A DNA stretch of 64,000 nucleotides from Guadua angustifolia (taxonomy: Eukaryota; Streptophyta; Magnoliopsida; Poales; Poaceae). Position 1 is the stretch's first letter; each line of letters opens with the position of its first letter. Shown here in pieces: positions 32,332 through 43,683 of this stretch. A model generated the notes under the pieces. It ran no database searches and had not been told where the DNA came from. It saw only the letters and a program-made list of their open reading frames with translations. Location of the stretch: NCBI GenBank assembly GCA_036346375.1, contig CM070512.1, positions 36,688,466 through 36,752,465 of the forward strand. The letters run 5' to 3'. Both the position numbers and the translations under genes were made by a program.

Positions 32332-32597
32332 GGTGGTATTTAGGGTGTACAACTTGCAAAAGAACGGTTAACTGCGAGAAAGATACACCTATATATCAAA
32401 AATGAGGTATAACAACAACCGAGGCACGGTATGTTCTACTTCTTACGCATTTCGCTTCCCGCATTATATACCGCTGCTGATATACAATTCAATACCTTTT
32501 AACCAGCAATACCTATGATTGCCACTACGTACGCCTACTCTACATAGGGAAATATGTGAAGACACCCCGCCTCAACAGGTTTGTTTGGGAGATTTAG

Positions 32598-32708
32598 AAA
32601 TTTGCCACTCTTCAATTTCAAACTTCGACGCCATGTACAAATCATGCCACTGGAGTGGCATTTTTTGTACATGGCGTCGAATTTTCACGTTGAAGGGTGG
32701 CAAATATC
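32598..32708 (+). repeat. Foldback element (~110 bp)
   Basis: GAAATTTGCCAC, then CTTCAA, then TTCGACGCCATGTACAAA and TGCCACT on the left pair with AGTGGCA, TTTGTACATGGCGTCGAA, TTGAAG and GTGGCAAATATC on the right, around a very short loop. It is either a small MITE or the foot of a hairpin transcript. No target duplication was placed. Confidence 0.75.
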
Positions 32709-32942
32709 CAATTAAACCTTGTTTTTTTTAACACTTCTTTTCTGTCAGTGTCGCCATACTTATTCCTAGTTCTTTATACAGTCCATTGTACACCTCAATG
32801 ACTTTAAACTTTTCATAAACCCATGCTTCCAAAAAAAAGATTTACTCATTTGTTCGAACTTTTATCCCATGTCAAAACAAGGCTGTCTTTTACTACAACT
32901 CATAACCAAACAATCATCACAGATCATATTCATATTATATAG

Positions 32943-32972
32943 CCACTAGTTCAATGCCCGTGCGTTGCTACG
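32943..32972 (+). repeat. Grass repeat motif (ACTAGTTCAATGCCCGTGCG)
   Basis: CACTAGTTCAATGCCCGTGC followed by GTTGCTACG is a short phrase that I recall as recurring widely at one end of non-autonomous elements in grass genomes. Only this end is recognisable here, so no element borders are given. Confidence 0.45.
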
Positions 32973-33111
32973 AAAAAAAAATAGTAACGAAACATAAAGA
33001 TCAAGCAATAAAAGAAAATTATGCTACAAGATCCAACATCTATTTCCAACAATAAAAGCATGCAGCGAACATGATACAAATCATCCTAATTGATTCTATT
33101 ATATCTCTTGT

Positions 33112-33270
33112 AAGAGCATCTCCAACAAGGGCCCCTAAAACAGGGCTCCTATTTTGGATTTAGGGACTCCCCCTATTTTTTGGGGCACTGTTTTCAGAGC
33201 ACAAGTCCAGCAACATCCCCTAAATCTCAGCCCCTATTTTACTTTTTCTCCTATTTTGACATATCTGCTA
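33112..33270. repeat. MITE-like fragment beginning GAGCATCTCCAACA
   Basis: GAGCATCTCCAACAAGGGCCC opens a stretch with internally mirrored CCCCTA/TAGGGG phrases. This opening phrase is familiar from grass MITEs. The other terminus and a target duplication were not found. Confidence 0.4.
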
Positions 33271-33429
33271 TTTATAATCTTCATTTGACACCACTAAAAT
33301 TCAATCAAGAATATTTGTAATACATAACATATAAGCATATTAACATTTACAATTTAAAAACATGATATTTAAAATTTAAATTTAAAATTTTCAAAACATG
33401 ATAAATAGATAAATAGAAACTCCGAACAA

Positions 33430-34530
33430 TGAATCAAACTACGAAGCCAGCATTGCGGTCTCTCTCATATTGAATAGTTTCATGGTAAACTCTCCTCCTG
33501 GATATGACTCCAAGCTGAAGGGCAGCACCAAACAAGGTGTAAAATGAAGCACCATCCCTGGTTTCAGTTAAGCGCGCTTTATCATGCAACCTGGACACAG
33601 AATTTAAGTAGTGATTCATATAACATCTGAAACTGCATTGCATAATTAACAGAATGAAACGACAATCCATTCCATTGGAAGCTAAGCAGCCTTTCCAAAT
33701 ACAAGCACACCAATGATGTGGATAAGTATGTACTTGTAGTTTTGGATTTGAGTGGACAAACCATCTGACAAGAATCTGATTAAAGGAAAACAATAGGTGG
33801 TGACACATACTCTTGCCAATTAGCTTTTCCTGTGCCTTCTAGGTATTTCAGGTAAGCAGCTAAAGCATCCAAAGTAATATCTGTTCCACCTCTAACTTCA
33901 AGTGAACTTTCTGATGCAAACATTGAATCCACAATTCTCCCCCCTGATGCACCAGCATTTGCCGTGACATCTTCTATGTTTCCTCCATTGCTGATTCTTA
34001 ATGTACAACTACTTTTAACCTTTCTCTGGTTGAGGGTATTTTGTAGAATAGATCTTGCTGACATGCTCTTCAGAGGAACCCAGTTATCTTCTGGTGTCCT
34101 ACCGTATTTCAGGAATCCTTTTAGTTCTTTGAGTGTAGGTAGAGAACCTGAACAGGAAATTGTTGTAATATCTACATGGACACACCAAGATGTTCAAGGA
34201 TAGAACAGAATTGAAGTGCACCTCTGTCTAACTCCACATTTAGAGCAGGCAAAGTTGGGGCAGCAAGAGATTAACAATTCTCTCAAACTCTGGTGGAATG
34301 ATTAGCATGCCGTACATAATCAAGTTGCTTAGAGGACAACAAGAGATTAACAACTTGGAAAGAGATAACACATTACCTTTCATACAATGGGGCACTCCAA
34401 ACCACTATCTCAGGAGGGCTTCCCATGTGAACGATCCATTAGACAAAGATGATTCAACATTGGCCAGAACACTACGCACACTGTATTCAACTTCCTCTTC
34501 TGTAAAAATAAGGCCAGCTTGTACCTGTCA
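33430..34530 (-). pseudogene. Unrecognised multi-exon plant gene fragment
   Basis: Three exon-like stretches read in order on the minus strand. About 34527-34377: EEEVEYSVRSVLANVESSL, SNGSFTWEALLR, a stop, WFGVPHCMK, then a GT donor. About 34150-33810: after TTCCTGTTCAG, LPTLKELKGFLKYGRTPEDN, WVPLKSM, ARSILQNTLNQRKVKSSC, VTANAGASGGRIVDSMF, ITLDALAAYLKYLEG. About 33603-33431: LHDKARLTETRDGASFYTLF, GAALQLGVISRR and VYHETIQYERDRNAG, ending in a stop. The codon pattern and splice borders look like a real cellular gene, not a transposon. I cannot name it. One in-frame TAG and insertions around it suggest a pseudogene or a captured fragment. Confidence 0.55.
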
Positions 34531-34784
34531 TGCTCCACCAATGAATGCAATCAGGTGATCTGGATATGTTAAGAATGTATGTGTAAACTCTTAAAGCTCA
34601 ATTCTCAACATAAACCTTGCAGGCTAAATAAGGTAGTAGTTCTCATTGCACATGCAGCTCGCAGAGTGCTGTGTTGCTTGACGTGAAGGTGGTAAATCAA
34701 GCGAAAACTGACGGCTGTTCCATTCGCATGATGCAAGATGAAAATGCAAGCAGCATATACTGTCGAGAAGCCCATGTATATTGA

Positions 34785-34789
34785 TATAT
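34785..34789 (+). repeat. Target-site duplication TATAT, left copy
   Basis: TATAT precedes the 5' LTR and recurs right after the 3' LTR at 50695-50699. Confidence 0.85.
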
Positions 34790-37700
34790 TGTAACATCCT
34801 GAAAATTCTAAACAGTGAAATGCTATTTTATGAATTTGCATTTTGAAGGTTTTTGAGTTTTATGGAATTTGCCATTTTTCTGAATTGATTTCTTGGATTT
34901 TGTGTTGCAAAGACAATTAAAAGAAATGAGAGAAATTTAAAAGAACAAAGTAAGATTTGGCAATAACTTATATTCTGAACCCAATTAGTGGAGAAATCAA
35001 TTCATGCACTGGTAATAAGATACTAATATCAGTTTGAATATTAAAAAATGAAAATGGGGGTTAGCTTGACTAGAAGCAGTGCACCTTTAGAATTTGTGGA
35101 AAATGTCTAGAGCTTAACGCCAGTTGAAAAATTCACCCAGTCACCTTTGATACAGTATTTACCATGGGTAAAAATCTCAGAAAGTTATCAGATGGGATAA
35201 AGCCCCAAACAATTCGAAAATAGAAAGCAACAAAAGCTGAAAAATAGAATGTCAGAATTTTTATAAATTACTGGAACAATATCTTGAGCTGGAAATTTTA
35301 TCCAAGAATCCTTATCTCCAATCCAATTGAAAAACAAAGTTTCAAAAATTCTACAAAAGATTTGTATCGTCTGGTAATTCAAACACAGAAAATAGAAGTC
35401 TAGTGCACTGTACCATATCAGAATTTTTGTAAGTCCTGTACCAAGTGTTTAACCTCAGTCTTCGTTAGGAGCGGCCTATTGCCAGGAGAGAGTATGCAAA
35501 ATCTGCTGACAAAGTTTAGTGGGCAAATTAATGCTAGTTCAGTGCATTTGACCGAATCCATCCTTAAGCTGAGTTCTTGCCTTCACTGCCATGTGGGTCC
35601 AGTCCCACCGGTCAGTCTCTTCTCCGATCGCTCTCTCTCTGGTCTCGTTGCATCTCTCTTTCTTTGTCAGATCGAGCTTCTCCGAGCCACTCAGAGCGTC
35701 ATGGCGTACACTGCTTCGCCATAGCCCAAGGCTCATTGATGCAGCGCACTCACCGTGACTTCCGAGGGAGGTCGCATGGCGCGGTAATCGGATGCTTTCA
35801 TTCAGTTCGCTGCAAAGGGCCATATTATGCCACCGAGGTTTTCAACCACTCTCAACTCCCCATCGAGCAAACACTGCCTTTTTCTTCTCCGTTCGCCATT
35901 CCTTGCCAAAGAACTCAAGATGGGGAGAGAATGAAATTCTGTGGATCGTGAGAGGTATCATGAATCGGTTGGTCTAGGGCATCCTTAAGCACTCCTAAGT
36001 CCAATCCTTGGGTTAATTTCAGCCATTCTGCATGGAACGCCGTCGCCTCGAGCCCTTCTTCTCCAACTCAAAGATCAAGGCGGAGCTCATTCCAGCCATC
36101 TCCATTCCGAACCCGAGGTGAAATAGCATCCCCTACCTTCACCGATGCTTGCCGAGTGTCTATTTTGTGGAATGGATCGCCGGCGGTGAGTCGCCAGCGC
36201 TCGCCCGTGGTTCCGCCGCCCCTCACCGGCAACGACCACTTTTCCGGCCATCCCGGGTGGAATCGGTACCACCCCTGTGTTCGTCTCGTCACGCTGATGC
36301 TGTAGGTGTTGCCCATTCCGCCGCTCCGGTGATGCTTCGCCGGCGGTGAGGTAGAAACCATGGTGCCCTGTTTTGGGTCATCAAGATGGGCCCGTTGGTC
36401 GATCTCGGGGGTTTTTGTTTCAACCGAGTCTCGCGGCGTGTGTGAATGTGCCTTCAGTCGAGAAAACGATTCTGATTTAAACTAGAATCTCAAGCCTGAG
36501 TAAAATTCAAATAGTCAAAATGTTTGGTAATACTACTCAGAGTTTAGCAAAATAAATTCCCAAAGTCATACAAAATCCAATAGTTCCAGAATATGCAAAA
36601 ACATTCTTAGAAGAGAGTTTTGGTGAGAATATCTAAAATGAAAAATACTGGAATAGGTATTTGTGTGCTAAGGAAAAAGATTAATTTGGATTACACCAAA
36701 AATCAATGAAATCAAATATCGTTGAAATGCTTGTTCTGGAATGAGTTTAAGTTTGTAAAAACATTTATACTTAAGGATAGTTTACTTGTCAAATAAATCC
36801 ATGTTTAATCCAGCTAAAAAGAGAATGAGTATAAAACAAAATGCTACAAGAGGAAATAAATGGATTTCAACAGAAGTAGATGATGTAAAACTCGGGAGTT
36901 AGTATGGGTTGAAAATGAATCAAGAATCAGTGCAGAATAGTTGGAAACTAAGTTGAATCTTGGCCGATTTTGATGTTAAACAAGATGGTCATTTAGGCTA
37001 TTTCAAAGGTAGATAAGATAGCTTGTCCAAATACCAAAATCAAGAAAACCATCTAGAAATTTTGTGCAAAGTTTATACTATCATATTCTGTAAAAAGAAT
37101 CTTATTTGGTTAAGGTTTGCATATTAATCTTGTCAACCTAAAACCCTTAAGCGTTAACTTTTAAACTTGCGTTCTTGCCGATTTTGTAAACGTAAACTTT
37201 ACAATGCCATATAAGCCTTTTCAACAATGAATATAAAATCTCGTCTCAAGTGTAAAACTTATGAAATTGATCGGGGTGCTGTCCAAAGTATAGGCTAACC
37301 AAATAAGTGGAGATAATCTTATTCCAAAGATGTGTAGCCTATTACTTTTGATAGCTTAACAACCCTAAGTATTCATGTGTTTGAAGGTCAGATTGAGATT
37401 GAATGAACTCAGAGTTGCAAATGAAGAAAACTATATTTAAGTCATTTTTATCACCGTAACCTTCTCAAAAATAATGTAAAATAAGCCAAGAGCCTACAAT
37501 TGAAGATTTAACTTGTGCAAAACCAATTCTAAGTGAAATCAAATTGAAGTAAAAGAATTAATTACTCATGACCTTATATAATCATCTAAGACTTTTCATT
37601 AACACCCAAAGCCACTCATCTAATCCTGAATTTAGTAAAGAATAACCTAGAATTGATCCCTAAGATATGCTCTGTAAGAATCTAAGGAAACAATCTTGCT

Positions 37701-39635
37701 TTGTCTAGCTTTGGCTCTAAGTCCTACTCAAGCATAGCATAAGCCATAAAGTTCCAGAATGCATGTTGAGAGCAGTAAGATCAATACACTCTGTAACTAA
37801 TGAACAATTGTATTAAGCTACACAACTCTAGCATCTTGAGTTTGAAGAAGGTAATTAAAGGATTCATAAGAAGATAATCCTGGAGGTTGTGAAAAGGTTT
37901 TATTCGCTTTTCTATTTGTTTTCTTTCAGCCTTTTTTGCCAGTTTATAATTACCATTTGGTTCTTTCGAAATTCGACGTGTAGACACAGATACCCTCGAG
38001 GAGGAGGAGGCTGTTGCTGATCCAGAGTTTGACATTGTTGAAGAAGAGCAAGGCAAGCAAATCCTTGACCATGTTGAACCTACTAATTCACCTACCATAT
38101 GTTGTTTTTGCAATCAGATAGTCCATCCTGATACTTCTCCATAAAAGCGCTATCTTGGGTAAGGTTAGTAACTATCCTCGAATGTATGGTTTTCCTTAAT
38201 TTGATTGATCCTGTGAACCTTGCGAACCTTAGTATGCTTAGACATAGTTAATGTCAGTTGGGTATAACCGTTAAAATATACAACTGCTTAGTTTTGCCTT
38301 AGATCGTCATGATGCTTTTAAAATGATTTCACAACTGGTTATTACTCTACTAAAGGTTGTTGATATGTTGGTTAAAACTTGAAAACCCAAAAACTATGGT
38401 TATGGTGCGGGCGACTAATTGGCAATAGCCGGTTGTGCAATAAGGGCTTTGCACGTAGTATAGGGTGGAGTGTCGCCCGTGTCGGATTAAGGACCGAGCA
38501 ATGGGACACTATTGATCCGAGATTTCCGTGCAACCACGAGGGCTATTATGGGGTAGCCTTAGCCTATTAAGTTGTTTAGACATGACTTTGTTCATTGGTA
38601 GGCGGGAGATAGCACGGGTATTCCGGTCAGGTCTACCCGACGGGGTATTCCGGTCAGGTTTACTTGCTAATGCAACGGTGTACGCCCTGCCATGTTTAGA
38701 AACGTTGTGTTAAGTGTGAAAGTGGATCCACGGCTTGGGTGTGTGTTTCTAGTTCTATGGTGGGGGTTAATGTCCCGGGCTGGACCAAAGTCATGTCTGA
38801 ATAATGTAACGGCTATGTATGATCGCCTTGCCGGCACACCTAAGGAAGTGTGTCGTATGGCCTAGCAAAAAAGGTGTTTCATTCCTTGTGGGTAAAGCTG
38901 TACAACTCTGCAGAGTATAAATCTAATCGATTAGCCGCGCTCTCGGTCATGAGCACTCGGTGAAGTCATTCCAATGTTAGAGTTTTGCATTTTGTCAAAT
39001 GGGTTGGTTCTGCTTTGATAACAAATGGTTTGAGTCAAAGGATCGACTTCAGAGAGTTTCGCCATTTGGTATGCTATGTCCCGAGCAAATTTATCTTCGT
39101 TGGTTATGCAAAATCATGTTGTTTCATGAAAATGCGAATTGTAATCTATTATGTCATATGTTTAAATTCTTTACGCAAAATGCAAAATAACCAAGAGCTT
39201 GTTCCTTTGAAATGGCTCGCATGACTATTAATTGCATTTGCTACAAAGTCTTCTTTGGGTACAATTGTACTCATTCTTGCTATCCGATTTGTTCAGAGGA
39301 GAATCCATGCGATGTGCCAGAAGATGTGTTCTTTCAAGCAGGGCTCGGGGAATTCGGCGACGATTTCTTCTAGGGCTCTTGCCTAGTCAGATGCCTATGG
39401 GGTTCGGTTTGGGCATGCTACGTGCTTTTGGATCTTAAGCATTTTTACATTTTCATTTGTTTATCTTAAGCTTGTAACTATGCTCGTATAATTAACTCGA
39501 AGGCAAGTTATGTAAATTAAAGCTTGGCTTTTGGTTGTGATATGAATGTTGTAAACATGTGAGTGCTAGCTACTGATCCAGGGACTAGTACGGTAATCAC
39601 ATGGAGTTTTCTGTTCCTCGGAACGGGGTCTCACA
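34790..39635 (+). repeat. Element A 5' LTR (4846 bp)
   Basis: Starts TGTAACATCCTGAA and ends GGGGTCTCACA. The outer parts are AT-rich; a GC-rich island lies at about 35560-36460. ORFs inside it (for example over 35577-35951) have no family resemblance and are not conserved in the other LTR, so they are not called as genes. The length is at the extreme end for plant gypsy LTRs. Confidence 0.95.
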
Positions 39636-39638
39636 GCA

Positions 39639-39652
39639 TTGGTATCAGAGCC
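39639..39652 (+). promoter_or_regulatory. Primer-binding site, initiator tRNA-Met
   Basis: TTGGTATCAGAGCC begins three bases after the 5' LTR and matches the 3' end of plant initiator tRNA-Met, the usual primer of chromoviruses. Confidence 0.9.
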
Positions 39653-39844
39653 TAATGACTGTAGGGAGCCCTGGGAGCTAAAGGTTCTAAGGAAGCTAAT
39701 AAGGAATATGAAAGTAGAAATGGTAATAAATTAAAAGTTGTCCCCTACTAATAATGAAATTTAGCATAACTGCTAATTTTCTTATTTGTAGCATCTCAAC
39801 TATCTGTTACTATGATTATTATAACTACGTTCTGGTCCTTGTAG

Positions 39845-40809
39845 ATGGTTCGTTATGTCCCATGTCATGAGTCCACGGTTCCTGAGCTCTCAAGAATGAT
39901 GCACACTTTACACTACTTGCTGGGAGAGTGCCATTATCAGGGTCTTAGAGTTTGTGGTGGAGAGTCACAGATTCTAGCTGCTAGTCGTCCTCCACCAGCT
40001 TCTTATGTCTTTACTCCGGGAGTACGTCGCGGAGGTACTCTAGGTAGTCGTCCTTGACTTGTGTAGGACAAAGGCATAAATCCCAATAGCACTTGCACCT
40101 ATCGGCCTGAGGCTCTTTAGGTGCATAGGCGCAAGGAATGTACTTCTAAGACTTTTGGAAAGGGCTGTGAATATATTGAATCATCTTCTGGACCTGCTAT
40201 GAAGAGGTTGAAGGGTGTCAGTTTAGAGTAGAAGCGTAGGAGGTAGGATGAAAGTGGAAGCTGTAAGCCCTTTTGTATTATTGTGTAATATGGGATAAAA
40301 GGAGCAGTAGCTTTTGTAAGTATTAAGAAGTCTGTGAACTTAAGTTACGCAAAGTGATAATAGTAATGTTAGTAGTCTGTATGTGTCTTTTGTTCTGGTA
40401 GTAAATATTTGTTGATACTCTCGTCTAAACTTTAACATTTCAGATGGCAATTCCGGTTAACTGGGCGGTGCTAGTCAGGAGTTTAGCCGAAGACTTAGGA
40501 CAGGAAAGAAATCGAACCATGTTTACAGTCAGGCGAACGGCTGTTGGCTTCAAAGTGCAAGCGCATGCTACTACCATCCTGCGAGGCCATGTGTTGTGCC
40601 AACGGGTGAAGCATTGCTATCCCCTCAGGAGTCGGGCGGTTCAGGAAGCAGGAAGGAAGTTGATGAGGAAGATTTGTCAGGCTCATGGGTTAAACATAAA
40701 TAACTACATCCGGTCACAACAAAATAACTTAAGCCCAAGAGTTCGGAGGATCGAAATAGGCGGAGTACTTACGCAGTTTCATCTGCCGGCAAATGGCGCC
40801 TCCTTCTAG
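39845..40809 (+). CDS. orf0-like region upstream of gag, possibly spliced
   Basis: Two ORFs lie between the primer site and gag: 39845-40057 (70 codons, MVRYVPCHESTVPELSRM) and 40444-40809 (121 codons, MAIPVNWAVLVRSLAEDLG, later RKLMRKICQAHGLNINNYIR). Between them a GGTAGG-type donor (about 40240) and an AG acceptor directly before the second ATG (TTAACATTTCAG) suggest an intron. Upstream extra ORFs (orf0) have been described for rice RIRE3/RIRE8-type chromoviruses, as I recall. No known domain is visible and no function is assigned. The second ORF is basic, predicted soluble and without membrane segments. Confidence 0.45.
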
Positions 40810-41197
40810 TCCATCTAGCTCGAAGTAGCTGTGATGCGGATCCACCACCTTCTTATCCTTGATTGGTGGCGGTTGGATAGCCCCGAGTGATTCCGATTAG
40901 TAGATGCAACAGTCCTAATCCAAACTATTAGTACTAAAGTAAAGTAGTTTGATTGTAAAAGCACACTATGTACATGTGCGTAATAGGTAATCAGTATGTG
41001 TATTATGCAAGTAGTGTATGGCTACTGTTGTGACTTTTGGATGTGTGTTGTGGCTTTTGGATGTGGGCTGTGTGAATGAATACTAAAGGATTTTCTCTCG
41101 CGACTGGTAACTGTGCTAGTGAAATTTCCGATGAGATAATCCCATATATAATGTTTTCTGGATATGTTGCACTAAAAGAATAGAAGATCTTTTCAGG

Positions 41198-42420
41198 ATG
41201 AGGTCGACAAGGTCGTTAAATCAGATCCTTAGGACTGCGGAGAATCCGGATACTCGCACTCCAAGAGTGGGTGTCCCAACGCCTCCTCAACCAAACCCTC
41301 AACACCCAATGCATGGAGCTTCATCGTCCCGGGCGGTTGGAAGTGATCCTCCTGCTCCTCAAGAAAACCAACGTCCTGGTTCTGGAGAACAATTACCAGA
41401 GCAGCCTACCATGGCTCAAGTTCTGGCAATGATAGAACAAGGTCGGCAAATACTTCAACAAATGGCTCAAACCTTGGCTGCACTTGGTGCAAATCGTGGA
41501 GGGAATGGAGGACCACCACAAGCATCTAGGTTGAATGAATTCTTAAGGACTCAGCCTCCTGTGTTTTCCTCATCATCCGAACCAATGGAAGCAGATGACT
41601 GGTTGCGCGCAATGGAGAGCAAGTTGGCTATTGTGCAATGTGATGAGAGGGAGAAAGTGTTATATGCTTCATATCAGCTGCAGGGAGCCACGGCTATTTG
41701 GTGGGAGAGTTATCAGGCAGTCCTACCAGAGGGTCATGTGGTGCTTTGGCCAGAGTTTAAGGAAGCTTTTCGTCGTACTCACATTCCAGTCAGTATAATT
41801 GAAGTAAAGAAGAAGGAATTTCTTGATTTGAGGCAGGGAAGCATGTCAGTGATGGAATATTTGCATCATTTTAATCACTTGTCTAGATATGCTACCTATG
41901 AAGTGGCCGATGAAGCTAGGAAAATTGAGAGATTCAGAGAGCATCTGAATGAGGAAATTAAATGGGCACTGGTAGCACAAGACATCTATGATTTCCAATC
42001 CTTGGTGGACAAGGCGGTGAGAGTGGAACAGGAAGCAAAGAAGTGCTAGAAAGTAGAAAGCGCAAATGGATGGCGCAGAAAACTGCCAGCTCTAGTCAAT
42101 TCAGATCACCAAGTGTGCCATCGACGAATATTCGCCGGCCACCACTCCAAGTTCCTCAAGCGACAAGTTCCTCAAGCTCAGCGGTTTGTGAGTCGAGCTC
42201 CTCGCACATCACAGCCGCAGCGGCAAGCTGCCCACTCACCCCAGCAGACTAGGGTGTCGAGTGGTGCTCAGAGGCAAGCACCTAATGTAACCTGCTTTCA
42301 TTGTAATGAGCGGGGGCATTATGCTAATTCTTGTCCCAAGAAGAGAACGCCTCAGACTCGCTCACAGACTCAAGGGAGACCACTAGGAGCAGGGAGTCAG
42401 CAAGCTCAGAGGCCGACTCC
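41198..42420 (+). pseudogene. Element A gag with zinc knuckle
   Basis: ATG at 41198 (MRSTRSLNQILRTAENPD). The capsid core reads FLRTQPPVFSSSSEPMEADD, WLRAMESKLAIVQCDE, YQLQGATAIWWESYQAVLPE and FLDLRQGSMSVMEYLHHFN, typical of chromovirus gag. A TAG at 42047 lies in the first of two compensating frameshifts (about 42046 and 42165); beyond them the original frame resumes. The nucleocapsid knuckle CFHCNERGHYANSC (CX2CX4HX4C) is at 42293-42334. Gag packages the RNA. Both frameshifts could be consensus errors rather than true mutations. Confidence 0.9.
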
Positions 42421-43000
42421 ATCACCAGTACAAAGGGAAATTGTTGGGCGCTTGCATCATGTCACTGTCGAGGAAGCCCAGGATTCACCTGATGTTGTGC
42501 TAGGTACGCTCCTCGTAGAATCAACTTCGGCATTGGTGCTTTTTGATTCTGGAGCTTCTCACTCATTTGTTTCTAAGGAGTTCTCAGAACAAAACCATTT
42601 AGAAGTTTCTCTTTTACCTGCTGTTATGATTATCCAATCTCCTGGAGTCACTGCTAGGACTAAAAAGTTTTGTCCTAATGTCGGGATAACCATAAAAGGA
42701 GTACCGTTTTATGCTGATCTGATCATAATAGAAATGGTGGGGCTAGATGTCATTTTAGGTATGGACTGGCTAGCAAAACACCGAGGTTACATAGATTGTG
42801 CTAATAAGTCAGTAACTCTCATGAACCAAAATGGCATCCATGTAGAATTCTCATCAGTTGCCAATTCTCTTAAACATCAACCAGTCTTGTGTTCTGTATC
42901 CAATCCTAAGTTATGTCTAGTACCGATAGCAAATGAATACCCTGATGTTTTTCCTGCTGAATTGCCGGGAATGCCTCCGGATCGTGATATGGAGTTTGTG
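42421..43000 (+). pseudogene. Element A aspartic protease
   Basis: The active site VLFDSGASHSFVSKEF has its Asp at about 42545. The flap and C-terminal part VGLDVILGMDWLAKHRG and DCANKSVTL follow at about 42740-42820, in frame with the zinc knuckle upstream and the RT downstream. Length and order are normal for a gypsy retropepsin. Confidence 0.9.
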
Positions 43001-43683
43001 ATTGATGTTGCGCCTGGAACTGCGCCCATCTCAAAGCGTCCATATCATATGCCACCTGATGAGTTGGCTGAGTTAAAGAAGCAACTTGATGAACAATTAA
43101 GCAAAGGGTTTATTCGCCCAAGTGTGTCACCATGGGGAAGTCCTGTTCTGTTCATTGGAAAGAAGGACGGTGGTCTACGGATGTGTGTAGACTATCGTGC
43201 TCTAAATGAGGTCACAATTAAAAATAAATATCCTCTTCCCCGAATTGATGACTTGTTTGATCAATTAAATGGAGCTCAGGTCTTTTCAAAAATTGATCTG
43301 AGGTTGGGATACTTTCAGTTAAAAATCAGGCCTTCTGATATTCCAAAGACCGCCTTCACTACTCGTTACGGACTGTATGAATACACAGTGATGTCTTTTG
43401 GTCTTACGAATGCTCCAGCCAATTTTATGAATTTGATGAATAAGATTTTTATGGAATATTTGGACAAATTTGTAGTGGTCTATATTGATGATATTCTCAT
43501 CTATTCCAAGAATGAAGAAGATCATATGCAACATTTGCACTGGTTCTTGGGAAGTCGAGAGAAAATAAACTTTATGCCAAATTTGAAAAGTGTGAGTTAC
43601 AGTTAATGAAATTGCATTTCTTGGGCATGTCTTATCCGTGAAGGAGTAGCGATGAGACCGGGTAAAGTTCAAACAGTATTAAA
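43001..43683 (+). pseudogene. Element A reverse transcriptase
   Basis: RT blocks are in order: KGFIRPSVSPWGSPVLFIGK, LRMCVDYRALNEVTIKNKYP, VFSKIDLRLGYFQLKI, YTVMSFGLTNAPANFMNLM and catalytic YIDD at 43481-43492 (VVVYIDDILIYSKN). Note LRLGY where most relatives have LRSGY. After this a 1-base change near 43550 alters the frame (the ORF stops at 43606), and KLYAKFEKCE, then FLGM and EGVAMRPGKV are found in neighbouring frames, so the thumb is present but split. Confidence 0.9.

Larger units (their letters stand above)
12184..32428 (+). pseudogene. RPA1-like single-strand DNA-binding protein gene, exons split by nested insertions
   Basis: Exons follow the order of the plant RPA1-like/DUF223 OB-fold family. 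They are: 12184-12279 (RFSEYINADHPDNILRLDLV), 12365-12525 (TMIEAQIPERHIYERF and, one base out of frame, VYYIQYFEVANAR), about 12540-12645 (VLVPDTFPMYACDIVSF), 12762-12852 (TIGLVTTVSHLKTVKG), 14840-14970 (AEITLWGPHATS, MVILFVGLTVKP), 15097-15178 (RWYINAELPAVTAL), about 31690-31833 (PQIYNLNPHEIV), and 31926-32428 (TLVLYQPWWYLGCTTCKRTV). Most borders have AG and GT. The last is the C-terminal zinc-finger OB domain. RPA binds single-stranded DNA in replication; grass Helitrons carry such genes beside RepHel, as here. Frameshifts and stops make it a pseudogene. It is interrupted by a CACTA element, a copia derivative and a MITE. Confidence 0.8.

Noticed and set aside
35539..36361. ORFs up to 124 codons inside the element A LTR
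   Set aside because: The same ORFs are not preserved in the 3' LTR copy, differ by frame-changing indels and resemble no protein family.
39636..39655. tRNA-like sequence TTGGTATCAGAGCC (also near 55591)
   Set aside because: These are primer-binding sites directly after LTRs, not tRNA genes; no cloverleaf follows.
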